From assembly GCA_021654635.1 (NCBI GenBank), contig AP025179.1:1240001-1304000 (forward strand): a stretch of DNA of 64,000 nucleotides. Reading direction: 5' to 3'. Positions within the stretch are counted from its first letter, which is position 1. Each line of letters opens with the position of its first letter. The notes below the pieces were generated by a model. It did no database searches and was not told where the DNA came from. It saw only the letters and a list, made by a program, of their open reading frames with translations. Of the stretch, positions 25,676 to 35,707 are shown one piece after another. Position numbers and translations under genes: made by a program. This DNA is from Mycobacterium kiyosense (lineage in GTDB: Bacteria > Actinomycetota > Actinomycetes > Mycobacteriales > Mycobacteriaceae).

Positions 25676-26737
25676 TCACCGCGCTGAAACGGGCACGGTG
25701 AGGCCGAGGCGCAGTGCCTGCGCAGCTTCCGCGGCGGCTTCGGCGAATCGGCCGCCGAGCCCGACGAAATTCAGGTAGCCGTGCGGCAGGTCGGCCTGCC
25801 GGGACAGGGTCACCGGAACCGCTGCGGCACGGAGCTTTTCGGCGTATTCCTCGCCCTCGTCGCGCAATGGGTCGAAGCCGGCGGTGGCGACGTATGCCGG
25901 CGGCAGCCCGGTGACGTCGCCGTGCAGCGGGGACAGCCGCGGATCGCGCAGGTCGGTGCCCGGCGGCAGGTAGTGGGCCAGCGTCCACTGCAGGTTCTCC
26001 TCGGTGAAGGTGAAGCCGTGGGCGAACAGGTCGCGCGACGGGCGGCGGCTGCTGAGGTCCGTCGGCGGATACACCAGCAGCTGAAACGCCGGTACCGCAC
26101 CGCCGTTGCGCACCGCCTGCTGCGCTGTCACCGCGGCCAGGTTGCCGCCCGCGCTGTCGCCGCCGACGGCGATGCGCTGGGGATCGGCGCCGAGCTGCTC
26201 GGCGTGACCGGCGGCGTATTCGAACGCGCACAGCGCATCCTGCGCCGCGGTGGGGAAGCGGTGCTCGGGCGCGCGCCGGTACTCGACCGACAGCACCAGC
26301 ATTCCGGCGCGGTCGGCCAGGAAGCGGGCGACCGGGTCGTGGCTGGCCCGCGAACCGACCGTGAATCCGCCGCCGTGGAAGTACACCAGCAGCCCGGACG
26401 GATCGGGCAGGCCGGCGGGGGTGTACAGGCTGGCGGGTATGTCGGCGTCCCCGGCCGGAATGTTCACCTCCCGGACCGTCACCGGCACCCTCGAGCGGTA
26501 CCCGACGAGCTGCGGCAGCTCCTCGTAGACCGCGCGGGCTGTTGCCACCGAGTCGGCGAAGACGTCCGAACCGGACAAGTTCTTCAGCCGGAGGGCCAAC
26601 TGCGCGTCGAGCGCCTGCTGTTGGCCGTCGATGCGCACGGGCGGACCGGCCAGCAAGCGGCGTGCCGGCCGGGGTAGAGCGAACAGGGCGTGCACGATCG
26701 CGGATTTCGCGCGGACCGCTGGCGGTGTGGCAGGCAT
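25676..26737 (-). CDS. Hormone-sensitive-lipase-type esterase (Lip family)
   Basis: A 353-residue alpha/beta-hydrolase with the HSL oxyanion motif HGGG in LLVYFHGGGFTVG, nucleophile GDSAGGN, acid in GFDPLRDEGEEYA and His in LPHGYLNF. It likely hydrolyses short-chain esters in the cytoplasm. The second of two nearby ATGs (26735-26737) is preferred because GAGGAG is nine bases upstream, while the first ATG touches it. It follows an AraC-type regulator on the same strand after 79 bases, its probable controller. Confidence 0.85.
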   Translation of the reverse strand: MPATPPAVRAKSAIVHALFALPRPARRLLAGPPVRIDGQQQALDAQLALRLKNLSGSDVFADSVATARAVYEELPQLVGYRSRVPVTVREVNIPAGDADIPASLYTPAGLPDPSGLLVYFHGGGFTVGSRASHDPVARFLADRAGMLVLSVEYRRAPEHRFPTAAQDALCAFEYAAGHAEQLGADPQRIAVGGDSAGGNLAAVTAQQAVRNGGAVPAFQLLVYPPTDLSSRRPSRDLFAHGFTFTEENLQWTLAHYLPPGTDLRDPRLSPLHGDVTGLPPAYVATAGFDPLRDEGEEYAEKLRAAAVPVTLSRQADLPHGYLNFVGLGGRFAEAAAEAAQALRLGLTVPVSAR

Positions 26738-26816
26738 GGCAGACATCTCCTCAGTCGGTGATCGGTGATGCCTTCCAGCGTCATTCGGTCGCGGCGTGCG
26801 CGCTTGGACGGATCCG

Positions 26817-27575
26817 TCAGATCGCGGCCCGGATCGCCTGCGCGAAGTCGCGGGGAGCCGCCCCGGTCATCTCCCGGCACACCCGGGTGGCGTGCGATCC
26901 GTCGGCGAACCCGGCCCGGTGGGCGGCGTCGGTGACCGATACGCCGTCGGCCAACTGGGTCACTGCGGTGACGAGCCGCTGCCAGCGGATCGCCGCGGAC
27001 AGCGACACACCGGCCTGTTGTCGGCACAACCGGCCGAGGTAGTCGGGCGACAACGCGACCGCACCCGCGACCGAGGCGACGTCGACGTGGTCGGGCACCC
27101 GATTCGCGACGACTTCGATCGCCTGCCGGAGTTGCGGATGCACCGACGGCATCCGCCCGTCCGGTTCCGCGCGGCGGCACAACTCCGCGACCAGGAAGTC
27201 CGTCGCTGCCCGCGGATCGGCGTGCGTCGCCAAACCGATTGTCGCCGTGGCGAGTTCGACCCCGTCCGGGACCAGCCAGATGCCGCGCGGCCGGCCGAGG
27301 GTGCGGCTCAACTCGTTCAACTCAGCGCCCTGCGGGGTCTGCAGTCCGAAGTACACCGTCACCGCCCCGGACCCTGCCTCCGAGCGCACCGCGTGCCGCG
27401 CGCCGCTGCCGACCACGGCCAACCGGCACCGGTGTGACGCGACGCCGTCCGTTGTGATGGTCAGCGGCCCGGTGCGGCCGAGGGTGACCTGAACCGCGGG
27501 GTGGTGGTGCACGGCGAGATCGGAGAACTCGCCGGAAACCATGAGCCGTCCGGTGCCCAGGTCCCTCACCTGCAC
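26817..27575 (-). CDS. AraC-family transcriptional regulator
   Basis: A 252-residue protein with an N-terminal cupin-like sensing region (HHHPAVQVTLGRTGPL, RCRLAVVGSGARHAV) and a C-terminal two-helix-turn-helix domain: VDVASVAGAVALSPDYLGRLCRQQ and VSVTDAAHRAGFADGSHATRVCR. GTG 27573-27575 is used; a second GTG two codons later is also possible. It sits directly upstream of the esterase gene and is likely co-transcribed and regulatory for it. Confidence 0.83.
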   Translation of the reverse strand: MQVRDLGTGRLMVSGEFSDLAVHHHPAVQVTLGRTGPLTITTDGVASHRCRLAVVGSGARHAVRSEAGSGAVTVYFGLQTPQGAELNELSRTLGRPRGIWLVPDGVELATATIGLATHADPRAATDFLVAELCRRAEPDGRMPSVHPQLRQAIEVVANRVPDHVDVASVAGAVALSPDYLGRLCRQQAGVSLSAAIRWQRLVTAVTQLADGVSVTDAAHRAGFADGSHATRVCREMTGAAPRDFAQAIRAAI

Positions 27576-27597
27576 TCCGACACCCTAACTCCCGGGG

Positions 27598-28174
27598 TCA
27601 GCCCCAGGGCACCCGGCAGGAGTCTCCGGAGCTGAAGCCCTGCTCGGTGATGCCCAGCGCCGAGTACATCCGGGCGCGCATGTTCTCGATGCCGATCTGG
27701 TAGGTCAGCTCGATCACACCGGCCTCGCCGAACCGGGCGCGCAGATCGTCGACCTGTTCGTCGGTCACCGAGTGCGGGTCGGTGGTCATGGCGTCGGCGT
27801 ACGCGATGGCGGCGCGCTCGTCTGCGCTGAACAGGGACGACGTCGCGTAGTCGTCGATGTCTCGGAGTCGATCCACGTCCAGGCCGTCCAGGCGTTGCAA
27901 CATCGATCCGAAATCCACACACCACGAGCAGCCGATGGTGCGTGCGGTCCAGAACACCGCCAGCTCCCGGACGCTGGGGGGGCAGTGTGCGCGACGCGCT
28001 CTGCAACAGGGTCTCGTGCACGGCGTTGGCGACCAGCAGCCGCGGGTGGTGCGCGGCCACCGTGAACGGTTCGGGGACCTCGCCGAAGCGTCGTTTGGCG
28101 ATCCGGTACATGGTGCGCGCCAGCAGTCCGGCACGCTTGGGGGGCAGGGCCTCGATACGGGGTTTCTCAGTCAT
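27598..28174 (-). CDS. Carboxymuconolactone decarboxylase / AhpD-like protein (frameshifted)
   Basis: The N-terminal half (MTEKPRIEALPPKRAGLLAR, then PRLLVANAVHETLLQSA) and the C-terminal half (ELAVFWTARTIGCSWCVDFG, SVTDEQVDDLRARFGEAGVIELTYQI) are in different frames. The break coincides with the G7 run at 27976-27982. One base fewer gives a continuous LPPSVRELAVFW. The CSWC pair plus a downstream acidic residue is the AhpD-type redox centre. About 190 residues when repaired. It likely acts on peroxide or quinone/lactone substrates in the cytoplasm; substrate unknown. Confidence 0.75.
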
Positions 28175-28279
28175 GACCATCAGACGAGACGGGCCGCCGG
28201 TTCGTGACAGCCGGGTAGACATTCAGGACCCCAAGAATTCGCCAAGAATCCTTACAGGAGCGCCCCGGACTCTGGATGG

Positions 28280-28825
28280 GTGGCACAGCCGACGTCGTCT
28301 TACTGGACTTACACCGCGATTCCGATGGTCAACGACCTCGAGGAGCAAGCGCACGAGGAGGTGCTGGTCGCCGACGCGCGGCTCGACCAGCCCGGCATCT
28401 GCGCCGCGGTGGAGGCGGTCTTCGAGGCCAACCCCACCCTGGGCGCGGTGTTCGAACCGAGCCACGACCACTGGCTGTCCAGGCCGGGCGGCGCCTGGAG
28501 CTGGGCAGTCGAGCCGCCGGGCACCACGGTGACCGAGGTGATCGCGCGCCAGCGCGCCGGCTACGACAAGCGCACCGGCCGGCTGTTCGCGGTGTCATTG
28601 CTGCCCGGCGCTCGCGACCGGTTGGTGCTGACCGCCAGCCGCCTGTGCGTGGACGACATCGTGTGGCGTGCCGTGGTCGACGGGTTGATGACGGCCTACC
28701 GCGGCGGAGCCCTGGCTCCCGACGCCACGTACCGGGCTAGAAATCGAGGCGGATGCTCATGGGCGTGGTGGCGGGCAGGTCGCCGCCGCCGATCACCTGT
28801 CGCGCCAGCGGTGTCAGCGCACTGA
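28280..28825 (+). CDS. Conserved hypothetical, weakly condensation-domain-like
   Basis: 181 residues, MAQPTSSYWTYTAIPMVNDL from a GTG start. Segments such as QPGICAAVEAVFEANPTLGAV and RLVLTASRLCVDDIVWRAVVDGL recall the N-terminal half of condensation or acyltransferase folds of peptide and polyketide synthesis, but the HHxxxDG motif is replaced by an ASRLCVDD-like sequence, so catalysis is doubtful. The last 30 residues are Arg-rich and run over the 3' end of the opposite gene, so the true end may be earlier. Confidence 0.5.
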   Translation: MAQPTSSYWTYTAIPMVNDLEEQAHEEVLVADARLDQPGICAAVEAVFEANPTLGAVFEPSHDHWLSRPGGAWSWAVEPPGTTVTEVIARQRAGYDKRTGRLFAVSLLPGARDRLVLTASRLCVDDIVWRAVVDGLMTAYRGGALAPDATYRARNRGGCSWAWWRAGRRRRSPVAPAVSAH

Positions 28826-29600
28826 ACAACACCTGCAGTTCGTCGTCGTCCAAACCGTCGAACACGTGCAAAGCCAAAGTGTCGGTGAGGTTTTCGATCT
28901 GGTCCTTGAAGCGGCGGCCGTCGGCTGTCAGGGTGCCGTCGTCGCCGAGCAGGCCGCGGGCCGCCAGGCTGCGCCGGCACGCTTCCCACTCTTCGTCGTC
29001 GTAGTGGCGGGCGCGTTTCATGTACTCCACCGGCACCGGACCGGCCGCGGTGTGCAGCACATTCGATTCGCGCCCCGAGATGCCGGCGGCCGCCAGCGCC
29101 GCGATGTGTCCGTCGCCGCGATGCTCCCGCAACAGCGTCGCCGCGTGCCACAATGCTGCGACCGGACCGGTGGGCACCCGCAGTGCCATGTTCGCCGCGA
29201 ACAGCGGCCGGGCGCCCAATGGGGTGTGCCGCGCCGCGCGGATCGCCAATTGTGCGGCAGTGCGGACATTTTCGTTGTCGTCGGCCAGCCCGCAGCGGCG
29301 CAATGCCGCCACCGCGGAGTCCTGCCGGGCGCGCAGCACGACCTCCGGCGCGGCGAGCTCCCACGCCGCGGGCAGCGCCTTGGCGACCCGCGCGTGGGCG
29401 AAGTTGTAAAACACCGCGGTCACCACCTCCGGCGGTACCTGCCCCAGCGGAGCCGAGCGGGCGGCGAAGTAGCCGGAGAAGAAGCCGCGGAAGCCCAGGC
29501 CGTCCAGCGCTTCGCGCGCCTCGGGCGCGAAGTACGTCACGGCGTGGATGGGCTCGAATCTGTCGTAGAACTGCCGGGCGAGTTCCGGTGTGCGTTGCAT
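28737..29600 (-). CDS. SCO6745-family protein
   Basis: A 287-residue protein starting MQRTPELARQFYDRFEPIHA. It matches the actinobacterial SCO6745 family, which has an N-terminal helical region (EAREALDGLGFRGFFSGYFA, AAPLGQVPPEVVTAVFYNF type) and a C-terminal MarR-like winged helix (WEACRRSLAARGLLGDDGTLT, RRFKDQIENLTD). The biochemical role is not known; DNA binding is possible. ATG 29598-29600 fits family length; the longer frame adds a basic leader. Confidence 0.75.
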   Translation of the reverse strand: MQRTPELARQFYDRFEPIHAVTYFAPEAREALDGLGFRGFFSGYFAARSAPLGQVPPEVVTAVFYNFAHARVAKALPAAWELAAPEVVLRARQDSAVAALRRCGLADDNENVRTAAQLAIRAARHTPLGARPLFAANMALRVPTGPVAALWHAATLLREHRGDGHIAALAAAGISGRESNVLHTAAGPVPVEYMKRARHYDDEEWEACRRSLAARGLLGDDGTLTADGRRFKDQIENLTDTLALHVFDGLDDDELQVLFSALTPLARQVIGGGDLPATTPMSIRLDF

Positions 29601-29820
29601 GCTTGCAGCTAAGCACTTTCGAGGTTCACGCCGCTGCGGGTTGACCGCATCGAGGGACCGCCGCCTCGACATTGCGTGCACCATGGGTCGTCGAGCTGAC
29701 GCCGCTAGGCGCACAGTCGGTTTCGGCTTTACGATAACTACTGAATAGGGTCACAAGATATACGGTGAGGACCATTGATATCTGTAGCCGCGCCATGCCG
29801 AGCAGGGATGGACGTGCGAG

Positions 29821-30763
29821 ATGTTTGATTTCGAAACCACCGACCTACGATGTGCCGAAGCGTTTCTCAGCCGTGCCTACACGCGCGTTCGTCTCGAATG
29901 TCCCGGCAAACCGGCACCCACTCGTGCGCAGCGCCGTTGGTTGGGCGCCTTGAGTTTCAGCGACCTCGACATTCACACCGAGCTGCATTACGAGCTCGAT
30001 CCGCTGAACAAGGTCTGTATAACTCGCGCGCATGCCGGTTTTATCGAGACACACACCACCGGCGACGCGACTACGTTCTTGACAGCCAAGGACTCAATCT
30101 GTATTTCCAGCGGGGAATTGCCGTCCTCGGGACGTATGTATGCCACCTTTGACGTGACCATGTTCGACACAGCCGAGTTGAGCAAGGTGGCCGCGACCGA
30201 CCCCGTCAGTTCCGACGCCACCGTGCGGCTGACGGGACGACAGCTGGTATCTCGGCGCCGCGGGACGACGACTGAGTTCGCTGATCGATTATCTGCGAGG
30301 TGTGCTTATCGATGCCGAGGCCCGCGAATCAGAATTGGTCGCCGCCACCGCGATCTCGCATCTGGCCGCCACTGTGCTTGCCGCGTTCCCCAACAACGCT
30401 GTCGCCGAACCGAATTGCGCAGATCGCATCGACGCAGCCAAATCAACCCGGCTGCGTCGCGCGATGGCCTTTGTCGAGGAGAATGCTCAGCTCGATATCA
30501 CGGTCAATGACATTGCGGCTGCCCTCTATGTCTCTCCGCGGTCTGTGCAATATATGTTTCGGCGGCACATGGACTGCACTCCGATGGACTACCTGCGCCG
30601 TGTGCGACTGCACCGTGCCCACCAGGATTTGCAGGACAGCGACCCCACGACTTCGTCCGTCGGGCAGATCGCTCACCGCTGGGGCTTTGCTCACGTGGGC
30701 AGGTTCGCTTCTCATTACCGAGCGCAATACGGCCAGGAGCCGCATCGCACGCTGCGCGGTTAG
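29821..30763 (+). CDS. AraC-family transcriptional regulator (frameshifted)
   Basis: The N-terminal half, from MFDFETTDLRCAEAFLSRAY, has an AraC-binding-like sensing region ending near VRLTGRQLVS. The C-terminal half in the next frame (SLIDYLRGVLIDAEARESEL, AATVLAAFPNN) carries the HTH domain: LDITVNDIAAALYVSPRSVQYMFRRH and SVGQIAHRWGFAHVGRFASHY. The halves join by one extra base between about 30248 and 30262 (TCTCGGCGCC region), so this is one regulator of about 313 residues. No adjacent operon target is obvious. Confidence 0.72.
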
Positions 30764-30776
30764 GCAGACTCGCGGG

Positions 30777-32483
30777 TCACGGCGAACCGTCTTGCCCGCT
30801 CAGGCCGTGGACGCCGAGCAGTGTGCCCGCCGTTCCGCCAGTGCCGCCGGAGCCACCGTTATAACCCAACAGGCCGTCTCCGCCGTTGCCGCCGTTGCCG
30901 CCGTTGCCGATCAGCTTGGCGTTGCCGCCCGGCCCGCCGTCGCCGCCGGAGGGGAGATTCAACCCGCCGCCGCCGCCGTTGCCGCCGTTGCCGATCAGGC
31001 CGGCATCGCCGCCGGCACCACCGTGGGCAGCCCCGCCGCCTGACCCGCCCGTGCCGCCGTCGCCGATCAACCACCCTCCGTTGCCGCCATTGCCGCCGTT
31101 ACCACCGAGCCCCGGGCCGTATACGGCGCCGGCGCCTCCGGCCCCGCCGGTGCCCATCAGCCAGCCGCCGTTGCCGCCGTTGCCGCCGTTGTTAAGCGCG
31201 AACGAGCCGCCGGACCCGCCGGCCCCACCGGTGCCGAACATGCCGCCGTTGCCGCCTGCCCCACCGATACTGACGGCGGAGCCGAAGGGACTATCGCCGG
31301 CGCCGCCCCCGGCGCCGCCGGTCGCGCCGGAGAGCAGCCCGGCGTTGCCACCGGCGCCGCCATCGCCCCCGCCGCCGGTGCCACCACCGGCGTACGTGAA
31401 CGCGCCGCCCGCGCCACCTGCGCCGCCATCGCCGGCAAGCAATCCGCCGGTGCCCCCATGTCCGCCGGCCCCACCGGAGCCGCTGCCATCAACCAAATTG
31501 TCTGCACCGTTGCCGCCGGCGCCGGCGCCGAAAAGCCCACCGTTACCACCGTTACCGCCGGCACCCGCGGCGAAACCGCCCGGGTTGGTACCGCCGTTGC
31601 CGCCGTGACCACCGGGGCCGAAGATCCCGCCGGCGCCGCCGACCCCGCCGGCTCCGCCACCGAAGCCGCCGGGGTCGGGCGCACCGTTGCCGCCGGCACC
31701 ACCGGCGCCGAACACGCCGCCGGCGCCGCCAGTTCCGCCAGTTCCGCCGCCGGTGCCGCCGTAGGGATTTATCGCGCCGTTGCCGCCGGTTCCGCCGTTG
31801 CCGAACAGGCCGCCCGCGCCGCCGGTTCCGCCGTTGCCGGTCACGGTGAAGCCGGCCCCGCCGTCGCCGCCGGTGCCGCCGGTTCCCCAGATGAGCCCGC
31901 CGGCCCCGCCGGTTCCGCCGTTGCCGCCGGTTCCGCCCGCCCCGCCCGCCCCACCCGCCCCACCCGCGCCGAAAAGCCCTGCGGCGCCGCCGGCTCCGCC
32001 ATTTTGGCCCGCGCCACCGGAGCCGCCGTTGCCGCCGTTGCCGAGCAGGATCCCACCGGCTTGCCCGGCTTGCCCGGTGCCGGGGGTACCGTTGGCGCCG
32101 TTGCCGATCAACGGCCGGTATAGCAATGCCTCGGTGGGGGCGTTGATCACGTTGAGCAAGCCTTGCACCGGATCGGCCGCGAAACTCTGCAGCGCTACCA
32201 CCCCGGTCGCTTCGGCCGTGGCGTAGGACGCCGAGGCGGCCTGCAGCGCCGCGACGAACTGATCGTTGAAGGCCGCCACCTGCGAGCTGAGGGTCTGAAA
32301 TTGCTGCCCATGGCCGGAGAAGAACGATGCGATCAACGCCGACACCTCGTCTTCGGCTGCGGCCAACACCCCTGTCGTGGGGTTGGCGGCCGCGGCACTG
32401 GCCGAACCGAGCGCATTGCCGATCGCGGCTACATCGCTGGTCGCGGTGTCCAACGCGGCCGCCGCCACTGTCACAAAAGCCAT
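30777..32483 (-). CDS. PE_PGRS family protein
   Basis: 568 residues. A PE domain ([20 protein letters not shown] ... [20 protein letters not shown]) is followed by the conserved GRPLI-type linker ([16 protein letters not shown]) and about 430 residues of Gly-Gly-Ala/Asn repeats such as [13 protein letters not shown] domains direct type VII export, and PGRS parts are surface-exposed and variable. The opposite strand is open over long stretches only because of the repeat and is not coding. Its presence helps exclude the M. avium complex. Confidence 0.92.
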   Translation of the reverse strand: MAFVTVAAAALDTATSDVAAIGNALGSASAAAANPTTGVLAAAEDEVSALIASFFSGHGQQFQTLSSQVAAFNDQFVAALQAASASYATAEATGVVALQSFAADPVQGLLNVINAPTEALLYRPLIGNGANGTPGTGQAGQAGGILLGNGGNGGSGGAGQNGGAGGAAGLFGAGGAGGAGGAGGTGGNGGTGGAGGLIWGTGGTGGDGGAGFTVTGNGGTGGAGGLFGNGGTGGNGAINPYGGTGGGTGGTGGAGGVFGAGGAGGNGAPDPGGFGGGAGGVGGAGGIFGPGGHGGNGGTNPGGFAAGAGGNGGNGGLFGAGAGGNGADNLVDGSGSGGAGGHGGTGGLLAGDGGAGGAGGAFTYAGGGTGGGGDGGAGGNAGLLSGATGGAGGGAGDSPFGSAVSIGGAGGNGGMFGTGGAGGSGGSFALNNGGNGGNGGWLMGTGGAGGAGAVYGPGLGGNGGNGGNGGWLIGDGGTGGSGGGAAHGGAGGDAGLIGNGGNGGGGGLNLPSGGDGGPGGNAKLIGNGGNGGNGGDGLLGYNGGSGGTGGTAGTLLGVHGLSGQDGSP

Positions 32484-32647
32484 CTGTGCTTCCCGCCATC
32501 CCGACTATTGAGTGCGCAGCGCTAACCGCAGCTTCGCTACCGGCAACTAATCAGGCCGATTCCCAACACGATTGGCGACGACTCGCTTCGTTCGCTATCC
32601 GAACTATTGCTTTCGCTGGGCGGCTCAAACGAGGTCGCCGCGCCCGG

Positions 32648-33451
32648 CTAACGGGAGAACATCGTCGCGCGCTTGACCTCTTGGATCGCCTTGGTCACCT
32701 CGATGCCGCGCGGACAGGCGTCGGTGCAGTTGAACGTGGTGCGGCAGCGCCACACCCCGTCGACCTCGTTGAGAATGTCGAGGCGTTCGGCGGCCGCCTC
32801 ATCGCGGCTGTCGAAGATGAAGCGGTGCGCGTTGACGATCGCCGCCGGGCCGAAGTAGCTGCCCTGGTTCCAGAACACCGGGCAGCTGGTGGTGCAGCAC
32901 GCGCACAGGATGCACTTGGTGGTGTCGTCGTAGCGGGCACGATCGGTCGGGCTCTGAATCCGTTCGCGCGTCGGCGGGTTGCCGCTGGTGATCAGGTACG
33001 GCTTGATGGCCCGGTATGCGTCGAAGAACGGTTCCATGTCGACCACCAGGTCCTTCTCCACCGGCAGCCCGCGGATCGGTTCGACCGTGACGGTGAGTTT
33101 CTTGCCCGGCTTGTGGGGCAGCAGGTCGCGCATCAGCACCTTGCAGGCCAGCCGGTTTACCCCGTTGATCCGCATCGCGTCGGAGCCGCACACGCCGTGG
33201 GCGCAGGAGCGGCGGAAGGTCAGCGTCCCGTCCAGGTAGCCCTTCACGTAGAGCAGCAGGTTCAGCAGCCGGTCGCTCGGCAGGCACGGCACCCGGAAGC
33301 TCTGCCAGCCGCCGGTGGCCGCGAACTTGTCCGGGTCGTCGGGGTTGAAGCGGGCGATCTTCAGGGTCACCATCACCGCGCCGTCGGGAACCGGGGGCAG
33401 CGGCGGCTCGAGTGTCTGAACCTCGGTTTCGGCGGTGGTTTCCGAACTCAT
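32648..33451 (-). CDS. sdhB: Succinate dehydrogenase iron-sulfur subunit
   Basis: 267 residues. The plant-type ferredoxin cysteines lie in SCAHGVCGSDAMRING, and the two cluster-binding sets in CILCACCTTSCPVFW and CRTTFNCTDACPRGIEV. It passes electrons from SdhA flavin to the membrane anchor and quinone. Its ATG overlaps the sdhA stop by one base (TGATG). Last gene of sdhCDAB, which reads toward lower coordinates. Confidence 0.95.
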   Translation of the reverse strand: MSSETTAETEVQTLEPPLPPVPDGAVMVTLKIARFNPDDPDKFAATGGWQSFRVPCLPSDRLLNLLLYVKGYLDGTLTFRRSCAHGVCGSDAMRINGVNRLACKVLMRDLLPHKPGKKLTVTVEPIRGLPVEKDLVVDMEPFFDAYRAIKPYLITSGNPPTRERIQSPTDRARYDDTTKCILCACCTTSCPVFWNQGSYFGPAAIVNAHRFIFDSRDEAAAERLDILNEVDGVWRCRTTFNCTDACPRGIEVTKAIQEVKRATMFSR

Positions 33452-35226
33452 CAGTACTTCCGCTCTTTGGGCTCGTAGCGAGTCTGCACGACGGGTTTGA
33501 AGTCCAGCCGGATGTCACTGAGCAAATCGGTGCCCTCCTTGTCGACCCCAATTTCCTTATAGGCCATCGTGTGGCGCATGAAGTTGACGTCGTCGCGGTT
33601 GGGGTAGTCCTCGCGGGCGTGACCGCCGCGGGACTCCTTACGATTGAGCGCACCCACCACGGTGACCTCGGCCAGCTCCAGCAGGAAGCCCAGCTCGATG
33701 GCCTCCAGCAGATCGCTGTTGAAACGTTTCCCCTTGTCGTGCACGGTGATTCGGGAGTAGCGCTGTTTGAGGGCGTGGATGTCGGTGAGCGCCTGCTTGA
33801 GGGTCTCCTCGGTGCGGAACACCGCGGCGTTGTTGTCCATCGTCTGCTGCAGCGCGGTGCGGATGTCGGCGACGCGTTCGTTGCCGTGCTCGGAGAGGAT
33901 GTCGGCGACCCAGCGCTGCACCATCGCCGCCGGCTCCGGTGGCATGTCGGAGAAGTCGTTGCCGCGCGCATAGGCGGCCGCGGCCAGGCCGGCGCGGCGG
34001 CCGAAGACGTTGATGTCCAGCAGCGAGTTGGTGCCCAACCGGTTGGCGCCGTGCACCGACACGCACGCGCACTCACCGGCCGCGAACAGGCCGGGCACGG
34101 TATTGGTGTTGTCCCGCAACACTTGTCCGGTGACCGTGGTCGGGATGCCGCCCATCACGTAGTGACAAGTCGGGTACACCGGGACCAGCTCGTGCACCGG
34201 ATCCACGCCCAGGTAGGTGCGGGCGAACTCGGTGATGTCGGGCAGCTTGGCCTCCAGCACGTCCTCGCCGAGGTGCCGCACGTCGATGTAGACGTAGTCC
34301 TTGTTGGGGCCCGCGCCGCGGCCCTCCAATACCTCGAGAACCATCGAGCGCGCGACGATGTCGCGGGGTGCCAGGTCCACGATGGTCGGCGCGTAGCGCT
34401 CCATGAACCGTTCCCCGTCGGCGTTGAGCAACCGGCCGCCCTCGCCGCGCACCGCCTCGGAGATCAGGATGCCCAGGCCGGCCAACCCGGTCGGGTGGAA
34501 CTGATGAAACTCCATGTCCTCCAACGGAAGTCCCTTACGAAACACGATGCCGATGCCGTCGCCGGTCAACGTGTGCGCGTTGGAGGTGGTCTTGTACATG
34601 CGGCCGGAGCCGCCGGTGGCCAGCACGATCGCCTTGGCGTGGAAGACGTGGATCACCCCGGTGGCCAACTCGTAGGCCACCACCCCGGTGGCTACCGGGC
34701 CGGTCGGGGTCTCGGTCAGCACCAGGTCCAGGGCATAGAACTCGTTGAAGAACTGCACGTCGTGCTTGACGCAGTTCTGGTAGAGCGTCTGCAGGATCAT
34801 GTGGCCGGTGCGGTCGGCGGCGTAGCAGGCCCGGCGCACCGGGGCCTTGCCGTGATCGCGGGTGTGCCCGCCGAAGCGGCGCTGGTCGATGCGGCCCTCG
34901 GGGGGTGCGGTTGAACGGCATCCCCATCTTCTCCACAGATCGAGCACGGCGTCGATGGCCTCTTTGCACATGATCTCCACCGCGTCCTGGTCGGCGAGGT
35001 AGTCGCCGCCCTTGACGGTGTCGAAGGTGTGCCATTCCCAGTTGTCGTCCTCGACGTTGGCCAGCGCGGCGCACATGCCGCCCTGGGCCGCGCCGGTGTG
35101 GCTGCGCGTCGGGTACAGCTTGGTCAACACCGCGGTGCGGACGCGGGGACCCGCCTCGACCGCGGCGCGCATGCCGGCGCCGCCGGCGCCGACGATCACC
35201 ACGTCGTATCGGTGTTGTTCGATCAC
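33451..35226 (-). CDS. sdhA: Succinate dehydrogenase flavoprotein subunit
   Basis: 591 residues. It has the FAD-binding motif GAGGAGMRAAVEA, the covalent-flavin region TRSHTGAAQGGM, active-site FGGHTRDHGKAPVRR, HPTGLAG and RLGTNSLLDI. It oxidises succinate to fumarate at the inner face of the membrane. Around residues 98-110 the conserved EKMGMPFNRTPEG reads as WRRWGCRSTAPPEG because two indels compensate each other: an extra CA at about 34934-34937 and an extra base in the G6 run 34900-34905. The rest of the frame is intact, so I take this as sequence error. Confidence 0.93.
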   Translation of the reverse strand: MIEQHRYDVVIVGAGGAGMRAAVEAGPRVRTAVLTKLYPTRSHTGAAQGGMCAALANVEDDNWEWHTFDTVKGGDYLADQDAVEIMCKEAIDAVLDLWRRWGCRSTAPPEGRIDQRRFGGHTRDHGKAPVRRACYAADRTGHMILQTLYQNCVKHDVQFFNEFYALDLVLTETPTGPVATGVVAYELATGVIHVFHAKAIVLATGGSGRMYKTTSNAHTLTGDGIGIVFRKGLPLEDMEFHQFHPTGLAGLGILISEAVRGEGGRLLNADGERFMERYAPTIVDLAPRDIVARSMVLEVLEGRGAGPNKDYVYIDVRHLGEDVLEAKLPDITEFARTYLGVDPVHELVPVYPTCHYVMGGIPTTVTGQVLRDNTNTVPGLFAAGECACVSVHGANRLGTNSLLDINVFGRRAGLAAAAYARGNDFSDMPPEPAAMVQRWVADILSEHGNERVADIRTALQQTMDNNAAVFRTEETLKQALTDIHALKQRYSRITVHDKGKRFNSDLLEAIELGFLLELAEVTVVGALNRKESRGGHAREDYPNRDDVNFMRHTMAYKEIGVDKEGTDLLSDIRLDFKPVVQTRYEPKERKY

Positions 35227-35239
35227 GGATTCGCGCCTC

Positions 35240-35707
35240 TCACGAGATGTTCGGGTTGAAGGTCATCAACACGTACGTCCCGAGCATCAAGGTGAACACC
35301 ATCGACGCCGTCAGCAGCGTGTTGAGCCAGAACCGGGTGATGTTCTTGCGGCTGTAGTCATCGATGATGTTGCGGATTCCGTTGCCGCCGTGCAGTTGTG
35401 CCAGCCACAGCAGCAACAGGTCCCAGACTTGCCAGAACGGTGAGGCCCAGCGTTGCGCGACGAAGTTGAAGTCGAGGCGGAAGACGCCGCCGTCCCACAT
35501 CAGCATGATGAACAGGTGTCCGATCGCCAGGAACACCAGCACGATGCCGGAGAACCGCATGAACAGCCAGGCGAACTTCTCGAAGTTCGGGATGCCGGCG
35601 CGGCGGCGCGGGGAGCGGGGGTTGTCCAGGCTGGCCGGCCGGTCGTAGCTGCGTTGCCGGACCGGAGCTATCTGACCGGGGCCGAGCTGAAGGTCCGGAG
35701 CGCTCAT
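35240..35707 (-). CDS. sdhD: Succinate dehydrogenase membrane anchor subunit SdhD
   Basis: 155 residues, MSAPDLQLGPGQIAPVRQRS, with three transmembrane helices: FMRFSGIVLVFLAIGHLFIML (carrying a candidate haem-ligand His), VWDLLLLWLAQLHGGNGIRN and NTLLTASMVFTLMLGTYVLM. It forms the quinone-reducing anchor with SdhC. ATG 35705-35707 overlaps the sdhC stop (ATGA). Confidence 0.9.
   Translation of the reverse strand: MSAPDLQLGPGQIAPVRQRSYDRPASLDNPRSPRRRAGIPNFEKFAWLFMRFSGIVLVFLAIGHLFIMLMWDGGVFRLDFNFVAQRWASPFWQVWDLLLLWLAQLHGGNGIRNIIDDYSRKNITRFWLNTLLTASMVFTLMLGTYVLMTFNPNIS

Noticed and set aside
30886..31608. Long proline-rich open frame opposite the PE_PGRS gene
   Set aside because: It is the complement of Gly-Gly repeats and has no other coding signal.
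30800..32050. Repeat array that might be taken for CRISPR
   Set aside because: Repeats are short GC-rich codon repeats without regular spacers; they encode the PGRS domain. No CRISPR or cas genes are seen.
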